In this document: positions 36,001 through 49,700 of the stretch, in pieces
Position numbering within the stretch: the first letter of the stretch is position 1
Layout: the number at the start of each line of letters is the position of its first letter
Assembly (NCBI RefSeq): GCF_024713945.1
Contig: NC_134679.1
Coordinates: 2,795,001-2,859,000, forward strand
Direction of reading: 5' to 3'
DNA: 64,000 bases
Origin: Dermatophagoides farinae
Taxonomy: Eukaryota > Arthropoda > Arachnida > Sarcoptiformes > Pyroglyphidae
The notes under the pieces: model-generated
What the model was told of the DNA's origin: nothing
Databases searched by the model: none
The model's input: the letters and a program-made list of their open reading frames with translations, nothing else
Translations under genes and position numbers: made by a program

Positions 36001-39000
36001 CAGAATTCTTTCGTTGTATAACTGCTCTTTATACTGGCTGGCTGGCATTTTTTTTTTTTTTTTGTTGGATCGGCTCATTCTCTTTTGTTTTGGGTGCATC
36101 TCTAAATGGCTTCAGTTTTTTAAGAAGAAACAAAAAGATTCATCATCATCAATTTATCTATATATATATCAGTGATGGGTTGATGTAGTTTTTGTTGTTC
36201 TTAAGACAGTGAACGAATCAAAAGATTCAAAACGTACAATGATGACAGTGACAAAAAAAAGAGAATACAAACATACAGAATGATTCAAATGTTGACTAAA
36301 TTTGTCAAATTAACGCAAGTTTTTCAACGAATTGACTGAATCGTGTAGAAGAAAAAGAGAGAGAGAAGAAAATTCTTGGTGAAATGTAAAATTTTCTTTT
36401 CGCTTATACTACCGTTTTAAAGATTTCCTTTCTCGATGAATGAAAAAAAATAAAGATAAATTTAGTCAAACAAAAAAAAAATGAACAACCATAAAAGCTG
36501 AAACAAGATGTCATGATTCTATCCTGAAAAATCTGAACTTAGATGTGAATAACAGTAATAAAAAAAAATTTAAAAAATGAAAAATCACTAACAAATCACT
36601 TCGACAACAAGGTAAAATAGATACAGCTACATAAACCGATGAAGAATTTCAACAATAAATGATGTTTGTGTGTGTGTGTGTGCGTGTGTGTATGATTTAA
36701 AAGAATTTAGACGAAAGTAAAAAGTTTGAACAAGCGAATATTTATAGATTGATGTTTGATGATTTAAATTTTAAAAGATAAAGATGAAAAGATAGGATAG
36801 TGAATTTGTCAGTCTGTGTGTGTGTATGTATGTATGTGTTCCACTTACGATTCATATCCAGTATGACTGTTGCGCTGATTGGTTCAGTAACGTTATTATT
36901 CGAAGCACGACAAGTCAAAATTGACATAAAATCAGATCGATTTAAATTACGTATATTTAATTCATTTCGTACAAGACCATGTGGACCAATTGTATATGTT
37001 GAATCGATGAGACGATTTGCCTGATACCAATTTACAGATGGTGAAGGTTTTCCTGTGTTTTGTTTGCAATGTTTGGAAAAAACGCAAAAACAAACAATGA
37101 ATGAATGAATGAAGATAAATGGACAAATTGAATGGTAACAAAAACAAAAACAAAACTATTGGAACAATGGGCTCCAATTAACTCAAGCAAACAATGATCA
37201 CGAACATCAAATAACAAAATTGACAACACACGCAACAATAACATACCTCCTTCTGCTTCACAAATTAAAATCACATTCGAACCTTCATCATATGGTCCGA
37301 TAACTCCTTCTAGTTTTTGTCCTTCAACATCCATAATTAGTAATTCTTTTGGAGGCACTATTTTATAAATAAGAAAGAAAAATCAAAAAATTGACCAAAG
37401 AAATTCCAGATCTGTAATAAATGCTTCATAATGCCATACAAAAAAATTAACATACCTGTAACATTAAGCAATACAATAACATTTTGTGTACGTGATTGAC
37501 GAAAATCAACACGGCAACGATATTCAGCAGCATCCGATGCCATTACCGGTTTAATTCGTAATACTGGTGGTTGTTGTTTCATATCGAAATAAAGGCGTTT
37601 ACGCGATTCATCCGATGTGGTATGGATGGCTTTCGATAAAGGCACATTACGGGCATCAACACGATATATTGGCACACCGGTATCGCCACGAAACCATAAT
37701 ACTAATGATACTTCATCTTCTATCCACGTTGTATTGCAAGGAATGTCTACTGAGCTACCGGATACTGTCGATACTTCGGTTATGCCTGTCATTTAAAAAA
37801 AAATATAAACGTTAATTAGATTCATCATAATTCATTTCATCGATTTGATTGTAAAATTTAAAAATAAAAAAAAAGTTTAAATTTGATTGTTTCAAAATTT
37901 CTATGGGGAAAAAAATGATACAATTATTCAAATTTTTCACAGAATTTGATCAATTTAAGGTGAATTCGTTGGGTTCTTTGAATTATTTTGAACAATCAAA
38001 AAAAAAAAAAAAAAAAAAAAACAAAAAAACAAAATCAACGAATTCTCTGGTGCGGAATGAAAAACGATTCCAACGACAACGAATGGAAAAAGAAGCCAAA
38101 AAATTACTTTGGGATTGTACGGCTGAATGTTGAGGAATGTTTTTTTTTTTTTATTTACAAACTAAACACTCATTATCATTAAAACACGATCGATCAATAT
38201 GTCAGGACTGCAAAAACACACACACAAAATACGAATGAACTTAGATGTAGTAAATTCTTATTTATATTTTGCGAAGAAAAAATTTTTCGTTTCCAAAACA
38301 TTGGATCATCATAAAATTTTTTTTTTCTTAAAAATCAACTTAAAAAACAAACAAACTAAAAAAAAAAATTTCACAATTCTGAATGCCTATTCAAACCGAT
38401 CAAGCACAATCTAGTCATCATCGGTGGTATAGGAACAAAAAACAACAAAAATAAAATAAAAATAAAAACATCCAGGGATTACCAACACAGAAAATGAGAT
38501 ATGATGACAACTAGAATTTTTTTATTTTATTTTATTTCTTTTTTTTGAATAAATTGGAGAAAAAAAAACATGACTAAATCAACCAAAGTAAATCACATGA
38601 GACCATAGAACTACTATAGAATTTCTTCCTGTTTTACTCTTTTTTTTTCTTTTTTTTTGTTAGGACTTTTGGTCCGAAAATGGATTACACAATTTCACAA
38701 TAGTATAGACAACAACAAAATAGACACACAAAATGCATAGTAATATAATGTGAAACCTTTTGAAAACAAAACAACTTGACTTGATGAATGTTGTGTATGG
38801 GTTAATTTACAATATAAATGAATGGGAATAATTTATTATATTATTTTCTATATCTAAATTGATACGTCCAAAATCTTTCTATGTATATAATAAATATATT
38901 GGTTTTCGAATGAATTATTGTATCATCTCACTCGAACCAAAAAAAAAAAAAATAAACACAAATGAATTGAAATCAATTTATATTAGGAATATGTGAATTT

Positions 39001-42000
39001 CAGAAGAGTTGATTGGCCGATTTTTTTTTCATTCGATATTTCGGTCAAGCTAGGTTATTTATATACCAAAATGATTCAGTGATTGGTACACATTTGTCAT
39101 ATTATGGACCAGTGGCCCAAAATGCCAAACAACAACAACAAAAACAGAAACATCATATTGGATCGAATCAAGAAATGAAAAATAATATAATAATCAGATA
39201 ACAAGCCAATGTGTACGAGATGAATGAATGTTCATAAGTAAGCATAAGGTAAACTTTCAAAGTTTCCCGGAAACCAGAAAAAAAGAAGAAAAAAAATTTC
39301 CGAACGTTTGGCCAATTGGAATGTTCAATTTACGCGTCAATAATTCATTTTCACCATACGAATAGATTACATTTCTCTTCCTGTGTACCATAGGTTGTTC
39401 TGGCCCAATATTGGGTGAAATTGAAATAAATAGCCTACGATGTTAAATTGAAAAAAAGGGACATTAGGGGCAATTTTTAATGTATTTGATATAAAATCGA
39501 CAATAACAAAAAAAAATCGTATTTCAAAATAATAAAAAACAAAAATTTTTGATGAAAAAAGTCTATATAAGTCTAATATGAAAATCAAACTCACAATTAA
39601 TCACATCATATTGAATTTGGAAAGAAAAAAAGATAAATTTTTTTTCAAACACAAAAATTTGGATTCATTTTTTTCCAGCTTTCCACGACCTAACCATATA
39701 TGGACCATTACATAGATCTATTCCAAAATAATCTGAAATCTGCATTCATTCTAATTCATTAGCATTCAGTATGAATTCGAAAGAATGAAAATAATTATGG
39801 CTGAAAAAAAACTCGAGATCATAATGAAACATTGAAAATTCTCAAAGCGAAAATGTTTTTTTTGCCTATATGATGATGATAATGATGATACAATTAAGAA
39901 TTTCTTCATTATGGTGCATGAATTAATATTGAAATGATGATTGCTAACATATGAAATGAAATACAATACATACCAACAAAACGTGAACGAAATCAACCGA
40001 TAAAAATTCAATTATCTTTACATCATGAAAAAAAAAGAATATTTGGGAAAAAAAACACTTTGTCTTGATATCATTTGAGTCGTTTGTTTTGTTTATCATT
40101 TATACAACAATTCAGATACAACACATTCATATATGTCGTTAATTTTTTATTCGTTAACAATATCTGTTTTTGCCATTGTCTTTATATATTTGATCATCAT
40201 CATCATTTACAAATTATGTATCGATGAGAATAATGACGATTGTTGTTGTTGTTGTTATTATTATTGTAAGTAATAAGTATCGATAATAAACGCGTGTAAA
40301 TGTTCATTTTTTTTTTTGCTGTATGTATTGTGAATTTGTTTCTTCTTTCATTCAGTCAATATCAGTAGCAATCACAACATTTTTGTTTTTTCAGTAATCG
40401 AATAATCATTGAATCGTATCGAATCAGATTCATTTTCAATTTGTACCATCTAAGACAAAAAAAAGACGATAAAAAATTACACTACCATCATCATCATTAA
40501 GAAGATGATGTTCAGCTACTATTCAGAAATTGACTTTGTACCATTTTGATTTAATTGTTGTTTTCGTTTGTGTGTGTGTGTTTGTTTGTTTAGACATCTC
40601 AAAAAAAAGAACAAAAAAAAAACAAATGAAACGATTCATTTTCCAGCCAAAAAAAAAAATTAATTTGGAATATAAATTATCAAACAGACAAATTGATCGA
40701 TTCGATTGGTTTCAAAATACAAAATTCTCCGTACAGGTTATTGAACTACGACAGAAAAAAAAATTTGAAAAGTAATAGAATAATAGAGTGGAAAAAAAAG
40801 TTGTACAGAAATATTTTCCTTTTTTCAAATACATCTTTTTTTTCACAATGAAATTCTAAGTACGATGATATATTTATTCGAGAAAATATCTTCAGGATAA
40901 ATCAAGGATTTTAATATTTTTGTGGTATTAAATAAACAACATGAAAAAAAAATTCTTAACAAAAAAAAACGAAAAGAGTGAATCGATTTCAAATCGTATT
41001 ATGTGTGAGTGTGTCTGTTGTTCATTTGTTGTAATCCAATTTTTGTAGGTGTTTGACTGTTGAAAAATTCTTTCTATAAACCTTTTTAAAAGCAGTGAAA
41101 CTGAATTCAAATATTCAACCAACATAACAGATATATAATATTCTGACAACAATTCTTTTTTTTCTGTTGTCATGACTTATTCTATTCAAATTATTGAATG
41201 CTTGAATTGTTGTTGTCAAGATGAGAAATTTTTTTTTTTTTGAAATAATCAAAATAACAAGCAAACTTTTATACGAAAAATGAAAAATGGAAGATGTTAC
41301 CTATTACAATCTAATAACATGGTAATTCAATCATTGTTTTTTGTTTTGTGTTTTTTTTTCACTTTCATTCAAACGAATGATGATGGTTGACATATAGCGG
41401 AAATAACATCGACATTCAAATGAAAAAAGATGATAAAAATATGTATAAAAAAAATTGAAAAATAAAATTTAAAATTTAAAATGAATGTTAAAAAAAAATT
41501 CTAATTGGCAAGAGACCACTGACGCTTTTCATCGTTAGTAGTTATGAAATTCGGCAGAATTTTTTTTTTGTTTTGTTTTGTTTGTCATTTCTCAAGTGTC
41601 TCTCGAGACCAGACGAGTAACCAATCACTATATATGAACATACAAAATGATGATGAGTAAATGAGAATTATTCAATTTAAAATATACAGGAAAAAAACAG
41701 AAAAAAATTGAAAAATTTTTTCTTGTTAAAACAGAATCAAGATATTAATAATTTTTTTAACAAAAAAAAAAAAAAAAAAAACACTAGAACAACAAACACA
41801 AACACGATATATTAAAATGTGTCTATGTGTCCGTGTTTGTGTGTCTGTGTATGGTACTTGGATTTTAATTAACAATTCAGAATGAAACGAAGAGATAAAA
41901 AAAAAATACACGCCCACGAATCCAATGGGAAAAAAAGATCAGTTTCAAGATTCAAACAAACAACCGAAATATCAGAATGAAACCAGTAAAAATGCTTGAA

Positions 42001-43717
42001 AAAAATTGATTATGTTTGTTTAACTTGTTTTTTGTTTCTTTTATTTTTCAGTGAAAAAAAAACTTATTAAATAACAAACAAAGATTTTGATTTTCGATTT
42101 TCATCATCACTTGAAGAGAAACTCAAAATTTTTTCAGCATCTGAAATAAAATTGAATGAATGAATGGATGACAAGTACAATAATCAAAACGTTGAATCAG
42201 ATCACTATGATGATGATGATGATGAAATCTTCGTAACAATTTTTATTTTTCGATTATATAATTTAAAATGAAATTGAAATTTTGACAACTGAAAAAAAAA
42301 TAACAAACATTGATTGTGTCCATCACAACAATCGAAATGAATGAATTTTTGTAGAGAAAAAAAAAGTGTTGAAAGAAAAGAAAAAATTATCAAGATTTTT
42401 TTTTTGTTCAAAACAAAATGTTTGTTCAGGCTCGCCACTTGTAAAAATATAACGAGAATTGAGAATCATATCTCAATTAAATTTTTCTTTCGGTCTGTTT
42501 TTGTAAGTTATGAAATTTCAATCTCTTTTTTTTCTGTTATCACATTTTGTTTGTTTCCATCGTCATCATCATCATCATCATCTGTCACATTCTTTGTATC
42601 TTTGATCACTTTCAGTTGTAATTTTTTTTCCTTCTAGATTCTACAACGTAAATTGAAATAAGAATCCAAGCAATTCATAGATTGTATCTAATTTAAAATG
42701 AAAATCATAAAAAAGAGGCGGATGAATTGAAAAAAAATACCGGGCAAAATGAATGAATTGTAATCGAAAAGAATCGAAATGAATAAATGAATGAAAAAAA
42801 TTCTTAAAACCAGTAGCAAAAAAAAAAAAAAAGAATCTCTTCACTGCTTCTTCTTATTTTTTTCTCATTCTATTCAATGATTTAAAATTTCAATTTTTTT
42901 CATATATTTTTATCATTACTACTACTAAAAAAGCATCACATTTTGCACATCTTTTTTTCTCTCGAAATCACTTATTTTTATTTCCATTGAATTTTGTATG
43001 AATGTTAATCTTCATGAACAAGAAAATGGAACTAAATCACAACAAAAAAAAAGAATGAAAAATGAAGCAAAAAAAAACTATCCAAATAATCTATGATCAA
43101 AATTATCATTATCGTATTCGTCGCGATCAAAAAAAAAAATCGATTTCTATCTGGAAATCTTAATCTGGTATTATTCTGGATGCCTGTAAAACACACATAT
43201 TGCAATTAAATTCATCTATCCAAAATAAAATATTGAAACGGGATAAAAAGTAGTGTGAAAAAAATCACTAGTTAAAAGAGCCAACCAGCGAAAAAAAATG
43301 GTGATGATAAAAAATGCAACAACAAATACCACCATCAATGAATTCTGGCCAATGTTTTTTGAACAAAGAATGCAAGCTTCATTAATTTTTGCATCCCAAA
43401 CACACAAATACAATAAATATGAAAACCAAAAAAAAAAAAAAAATGGAAATAGGATTTTTGTTGGCTATCCACACATGCCACACGCAATAATCATTGTGGA
43501 ATTTTGGTTTTTTTTCCATATTTGGATCTTTATCTTCATATATTTAGCTTCTAGTCTATTATTCTTGTTTTCTCTGGCTTTGTTTGTTTGTTTGCTTGTG
43601 TGTGATGTGTGTGTGTGTGACGACATGCAATTTTGTTTGATTTTTTTTTTATTATTTTTTATTATTTTCATTCAATTCGATTCCAAATGATATGAAAACC
43701 GTAGATAATAATCATCG

Positions 43718-43755
<38 letters not shown>

Positions 43756-46700
43756 GATTGTACATTTTTTTTTCTTACCAACAATTCTAAATAGGTTTTG
43801 ATGGTAGATATTTACGGAAATATACACATTAAATGCTGCTACTATTATATACAAAAAAAAAATATCACCACCACCACCACCGCCATCATCATCATCGTAA
43901 CGGCAATGTAAAATATATCGACCACAAAAAAAAACAAAACAAAACAATGATGAAAATAATAAAAGAAAAAACCGATTTATGAATGAATGGCGATAAAAAC
44001 AAAAAATTTCTTCATATTCTTTCTTTCATCATCATCTTTTTTTTTGTTTCGATCGCCAATGAGAATGTAAACCATGATTTTTTTTTCATTTTAATAAAAT
44101 TGCAAGATGTTCGAATTGGTTTGGTTTGTATTTTTTTTGGTGGTGGTGGTCAGTTTCAAATTGCCAAGAAAAAAAATGAAATGAAATAAATTTCAAAAAA
44201 AAAAAAAAAATTAGAACAACAACCAAAAAAAAAAAAAAAAAATTGGCCATTATTGTGCCATTAGTTTTAACTGAAAAAAAACCAATAAAAAATGGACAAA
44301 AAAAAATTCAAAACACACGCACACAATGCATGTGCTAATTTTACAAATGCAAACCAACAGCAACAACAACAACAACAAGAAAATGGACATTTTGAAATCA
44401 AATCAACTAATATGCTAGTGATGGAAACAAAAAAAAATATATAATCGACAAAAACAACAGAAAAAAATCATCATTAAATCATCAAAATTCATCAACCAAG
44501 AATAAAAAACACAGCCAAAGGCCAACTATTAAATAGAAAAATAATATTTGATATCATTCTGATAACTATGGACACAGAATCTATATATATCCAGAGAGCC
44601 AATTCTGACCATTCATTTCGATTGCATTTTTATATATGTATGTTGGTGAGACAATAGAGTGAAACAAAACAAAACAAAAAATATTAATATGTTTGTTCAA
44701 GCAAAAATTTTCATTGAATGACACTTGAATGATTTGTATTTTTCTCGAATGATGATAATGGCCATTGTTTTTGATAAAATAGCTGATTTGTTGGTTATTG
44801 TTATATATATTTTGTCAGCTTTTCGGATGAATAGACAAATAAAATGCTAAACAAGTTTTTTTTCTGATATAACCGAATGAAAATGAGAAAAAATATATAT
44901 ATTTTTGTTCTATGATGATTGCATAGTAGCCAATGGAAAGGAAAAAAGGAATGTTCAAACAATTGTCTTTTTTTTAACAACATCATCTCTTTATCATCAC
45001 TAACATAAATACATTGTTTCATTTGATTTTTTTTTCATTCTCAACCATTTCTGGTTACAATGGACAATAACAATGGTTCAAATGTAGAGAGAAAACAAAA
45101 ACAAAACAAAAAAAAAATAGCGAAACATCAACAACAACAACAACAATTATAGAAGCAAATCGAGAAGCCCGAGAGCGATACGAATGAAGTTTGATAATCC
45201 AGCAAAAAAAAAATCCCAGAGCAAGAGAGCAATACTTCAATGCGATTTAAAAATTACAAAATTTATTCGTTTTGGCCGTTTGGATTTTTGTTGAAACTTT
45301 TTTTTTCATGTTTTCGTTTTGTTCATTGAATTTTTTTTTTGCATTGATATCATCTCATTCATTTATCAATCCATCTATTGAATGGTTGATTTTTTCTATT
45401 ACTATAGTCGTTCATCATTTTAGCTATCTATCTATATAGAAATGTTTGTGTATTGTTTCAAATTTGTATTCTGAACGCGAAACGCAGTTGTTGGCTGTGT
45501 AAACCAAACAAAACATATAAAAAAAACAAAACAAAAATCATCCTCTCCATTAGAAATTTTACCGAATCAACCAAGAAAGGAAAAAAATCCGTACTGCTGT
45601 TGTTGTTGTTATTGTCGATGATGGCAATGATTACAAGAATGAACCAAAAAAAAAAAATGAAAGATACCAATACACAGCATTCATCAAAAGTCCTCAGGAG
45701 ATCATGTTGTTGTTTTTTAGCTTAAATGTAATGCAATGCAAAGTAAATACGAAAAAACAAAACAAAAAACAAAACAATAAGACACACAGTAATTACTTCA
45801 TATAATCACTAATCAAGATCATTATCAAATGTTGTTGTTGTTGTTTTATATTGATAAAAAAAGGAATGAAAAAAAAACAAAATGAAAAATACAAGACAAT
45901 AATGATGATGGTGGTGGGAAAAAAAATCATTGCCCAAGAGAAATTTCATCCTCAAGAAAATAGTCACTGAAAAAAAAAAATAAAAAGAACAAACGAATGC
46001 AAATAAAACAAACAGACAAACAATTTAAGTAACCAACAAGTTCATATAATGATAATAATGATGATGATGATGGCAAATCATGTGAATATAAAAGTTAAAT
46101 GTAAGAAAAAAAGATGATGGAAATGATATAATCATCATCATTCATTATCATTATGGTTTTAGATTTTGTTTTTGTTTTTTTTTGCTGTTAAACATAAAAT
46201 GATGTCATGAATAATAAAACTTTTTCACACTATTTATTATTACGAATTTTTTCTGGAAAAACTTACGAATAAAAGTTCGCTCTATTGTTAGGCTACGGTC
46301 ACACTAGCATTGACTAAACAGTCTTGCAGATCAAACGTGTTCAATCTTTCAGACTAAAAATTAAAGACCAACAAAAGCGACAAAACCGACTTTTACTTTC
46401 ACAATGCATTTTTAGTCTCGTTTGTCTGTTTAGTCAATGCTAGTGTGACCGTAGCCTTATAAATGAAATATATATTCAGCATCAGAGGGAAAAAAATGGT
46501 TATATTAAGAACTAGCTAACTTTTAATTGATTTACATGAATCGTTATATTATTACAACAACAACAACAACAACAGAAAAAAACCAATGCAAATGTTAGTG
46601 ATAATCAATTGTAACTTTTTTCTTTTTGCTACTATACTCATATGGATAGATAGATATTTCCGGAAAAAAAGAGTTGAAAAGTTCATACATTTTTTTTAAT

Positions 46701-49700
46701 GCTCAAGAATATTTTGGAATTTTTTTTTTCTGCAATAGCAAGTGTAGCTATTTTTGTTATAAGATTCACTTACTCATATCCACACATACATAATGATATC
46801 AGAAAAAAAATAATGACCCCATAATGCCATAACATTGGAACATTTTCCATAATTTTTTTATCGTTGCAATACCGTTGCATGGTTTTTGAATTTTTTTTTG
46901 TTTTGTTTTTGTTAAAATGAGCAAGACAAATAACAAAAAAAATAATCAACTTGAAACAAAAGTTTTTTCTATTGCCAAAATTTTTTTTCCGTTGCTTTTT
47001 TCGGGTTTTTAGTTTTTTTTTTGAAAAAGTGCATGATTGTATACGATAATGTGTGGTTGTTTAACAACAACAACAACAACAACAAATGTTATAGACAATA
47101 AAATAAAAAGACCAAAACAAAAATGGAGAATAAAAAACAAACAACCCATAAAGAATCATGTCCAACATCAAATATGATGATATTCACCGAAATTAGAACA
47201 GAATAACGATTGAGATGCTGATTCGTGGACAAAATTAAAATAAAACCGGCCATAATATTCAATGAACACAAAACACAAAACAGAATAAACAAACAATAAC
47301 AAGAAATAGACTGAAAAAAATTATGTTGTTGTTGCAGTAGTAGTAATAATAATAACACGAAAAAAATAAGAAATACCTGATCAGAATAAGAAATGATTTT
47401 ATCATCAACATTATTATTAGCTTTATGCTTATTGTTTCTCCAGCATTGTTGTCTTGAAAGAATGAATGAAATTATTCTGTTTTCATCATTTTAACATTTT
47501 TTTTATTCGTGAGCTTCACTTTCATTTTTATTTATCGATAATGATAATCTATAATGATGAGTTTTGATTGTTTTTTTTTTTTGTTGAAACTGTCTGTTTC
47601 TTTCCCTCTGAGGTTTAGGTGCAAGTTTTATTCATTTTTCTCTCATTATTATTATTTACTAATGAAACAAGTGTTGCATAAATCAATTTGATTCAAAGAT
47701 AATGACAATAGCGACGATGATTGTTTATACTATTTATGTTAGATTATTATTAATTTTTTTCCGCTGTTTCATAGTTTTACTAGGGTTACTATGGAACAGA
47801 ATCAAACCAAAAAAAAAAAAAAAAAAAAAAAAAAAAACAAAAAACAAAGACAGAATTTTCTACGATTCGATCATGATACATATAGACAGATAAATACATT
47901 AAGTTATTTGATGAAAGAAAATAAAATTGATCTTCCCGCTGTGAAATAAGAATTGTAACTATCAAACACACACAAAAAAAATGTATATGGGCGCACACAA
48001 TGATGATCATGATGGCATCAATTGAAATATATCAGACAAAACAAATTGTCATTTTGTTTATGTCTTCGTATTTTTTTATTGGTTTATACCATAGGCAACG
48101 AAAAGAATCACGACCAAAACAAAACAAAACAAAAAAAAAAATTTAAAAAAAATAACATCAACTACAAAGTGTGATGACAACTGAATCAAAACAAAAAAAA
48201 AAGAGACAAAACAAAACAAAAAAATCAACGTCACGACAACAACATTGTGGAACATTTATTTTCGTTTCTATATTCATTCATATAATATAATGTGCGTGTG
48301 TGATCTACTTTCATGCATCTTTTTTTTCTAGACTATGCCCAATATATATACAAGTAATTGTGATTTCTTGACGGCAACATTGATGGCATATAATATGGCG
48401 GCAGGCAAATGTTGACAATTTCCAAATTTTTTTAAAGTTGTATTAAAAACAACAATAACAACAACAACAACGAATCGAGTCCAAACAGCAAGAAGAAAGA
48501 AATGTGTATTGAATTCAATGTATGCATCTATGCTAACATTTAAAGAATGTTGCATTTTTTTTCTATTTAGCTAATGTGATGTCCATAGAATTGTGTATTC
48601 TGGGTTGCCAACGCGACATTTTCATTTGTTTGATATAAAAGCAAATCGCTCCAGGAACTCATCCAAATAGAACGACATTATCATCATCATCATCATCATC
48701 ACCAACAACAACAACAACAACAACAATGATTCGAGAATTTTGTTTTTATTGGTAAAGAATTCAGACGTATCAAATATATCGACCGTTATAAAGGAGAAAA
48801 AAAATTGTTAATGAATAACTATTGTTGTACTACAGATTGGACAAATTTTTTCGGAAAAAAGAAAATATAATCAAATAAACTGGTAATATATTTTCGGTTG
48901 GTCTGACACAAAAAGCATTCACACACGCACACATAAAACAGTTTGACGTATTTCACGATGTATGGTAACGAATTCACATATTACAATTATTTCATCGAAA
49001 ACATTATATAAAATGAAAATATGAAAAATGAATTTATGAACAAATGACCAGGATTGTCATAATCAATTTATAACCACTATAGGTCAACTAAATAATAATG
49101 GTGATGATAATCATCATCATCATAATTTACATATAATTGTACATCGAAAGTAATTGGCAGAAAAAAAACAAATTAAAAAGTAAAAGGTAAACCTTAATGA
49201 TTAAGTTTGATCTAATATAAATGAACAATGAACGACAAATGACTTTTTGTCATACAACAATGAACGAACAACGATATAAATCATTTGAAAGGTACCAACA
49301 ACAAAATAAAATGACAATGCATTACAAATTGATTATGGTGAAAGTGTTAATTTTCATAATATCTGCCAAAATGTTGTGTGTTGTGGAAGATAATTTCACT
49401 CAAACAGAAGTGGAATCCTAAATAAAATAAGATTAACAAATTTTGCCACGATTCAAACAACAAAATAATAATTATCCTTAGACAGTTAATTAACAAATTG
49501 CCAATGATAGCGAAAAAACAAGAATGGCAAGAATACAAGATAATTTCAAATAAATAACCAAAAAAAAAAAAAAAAAAAGAAAAATGATTACACACAATGT
49601 TCACGTTCACATGTCTGTCTGTCGATTCCATCATAATCATCATCATTATTATCATCAGTAATGATAATTGCCAACACGATCAAACCAAATATAAATTATC

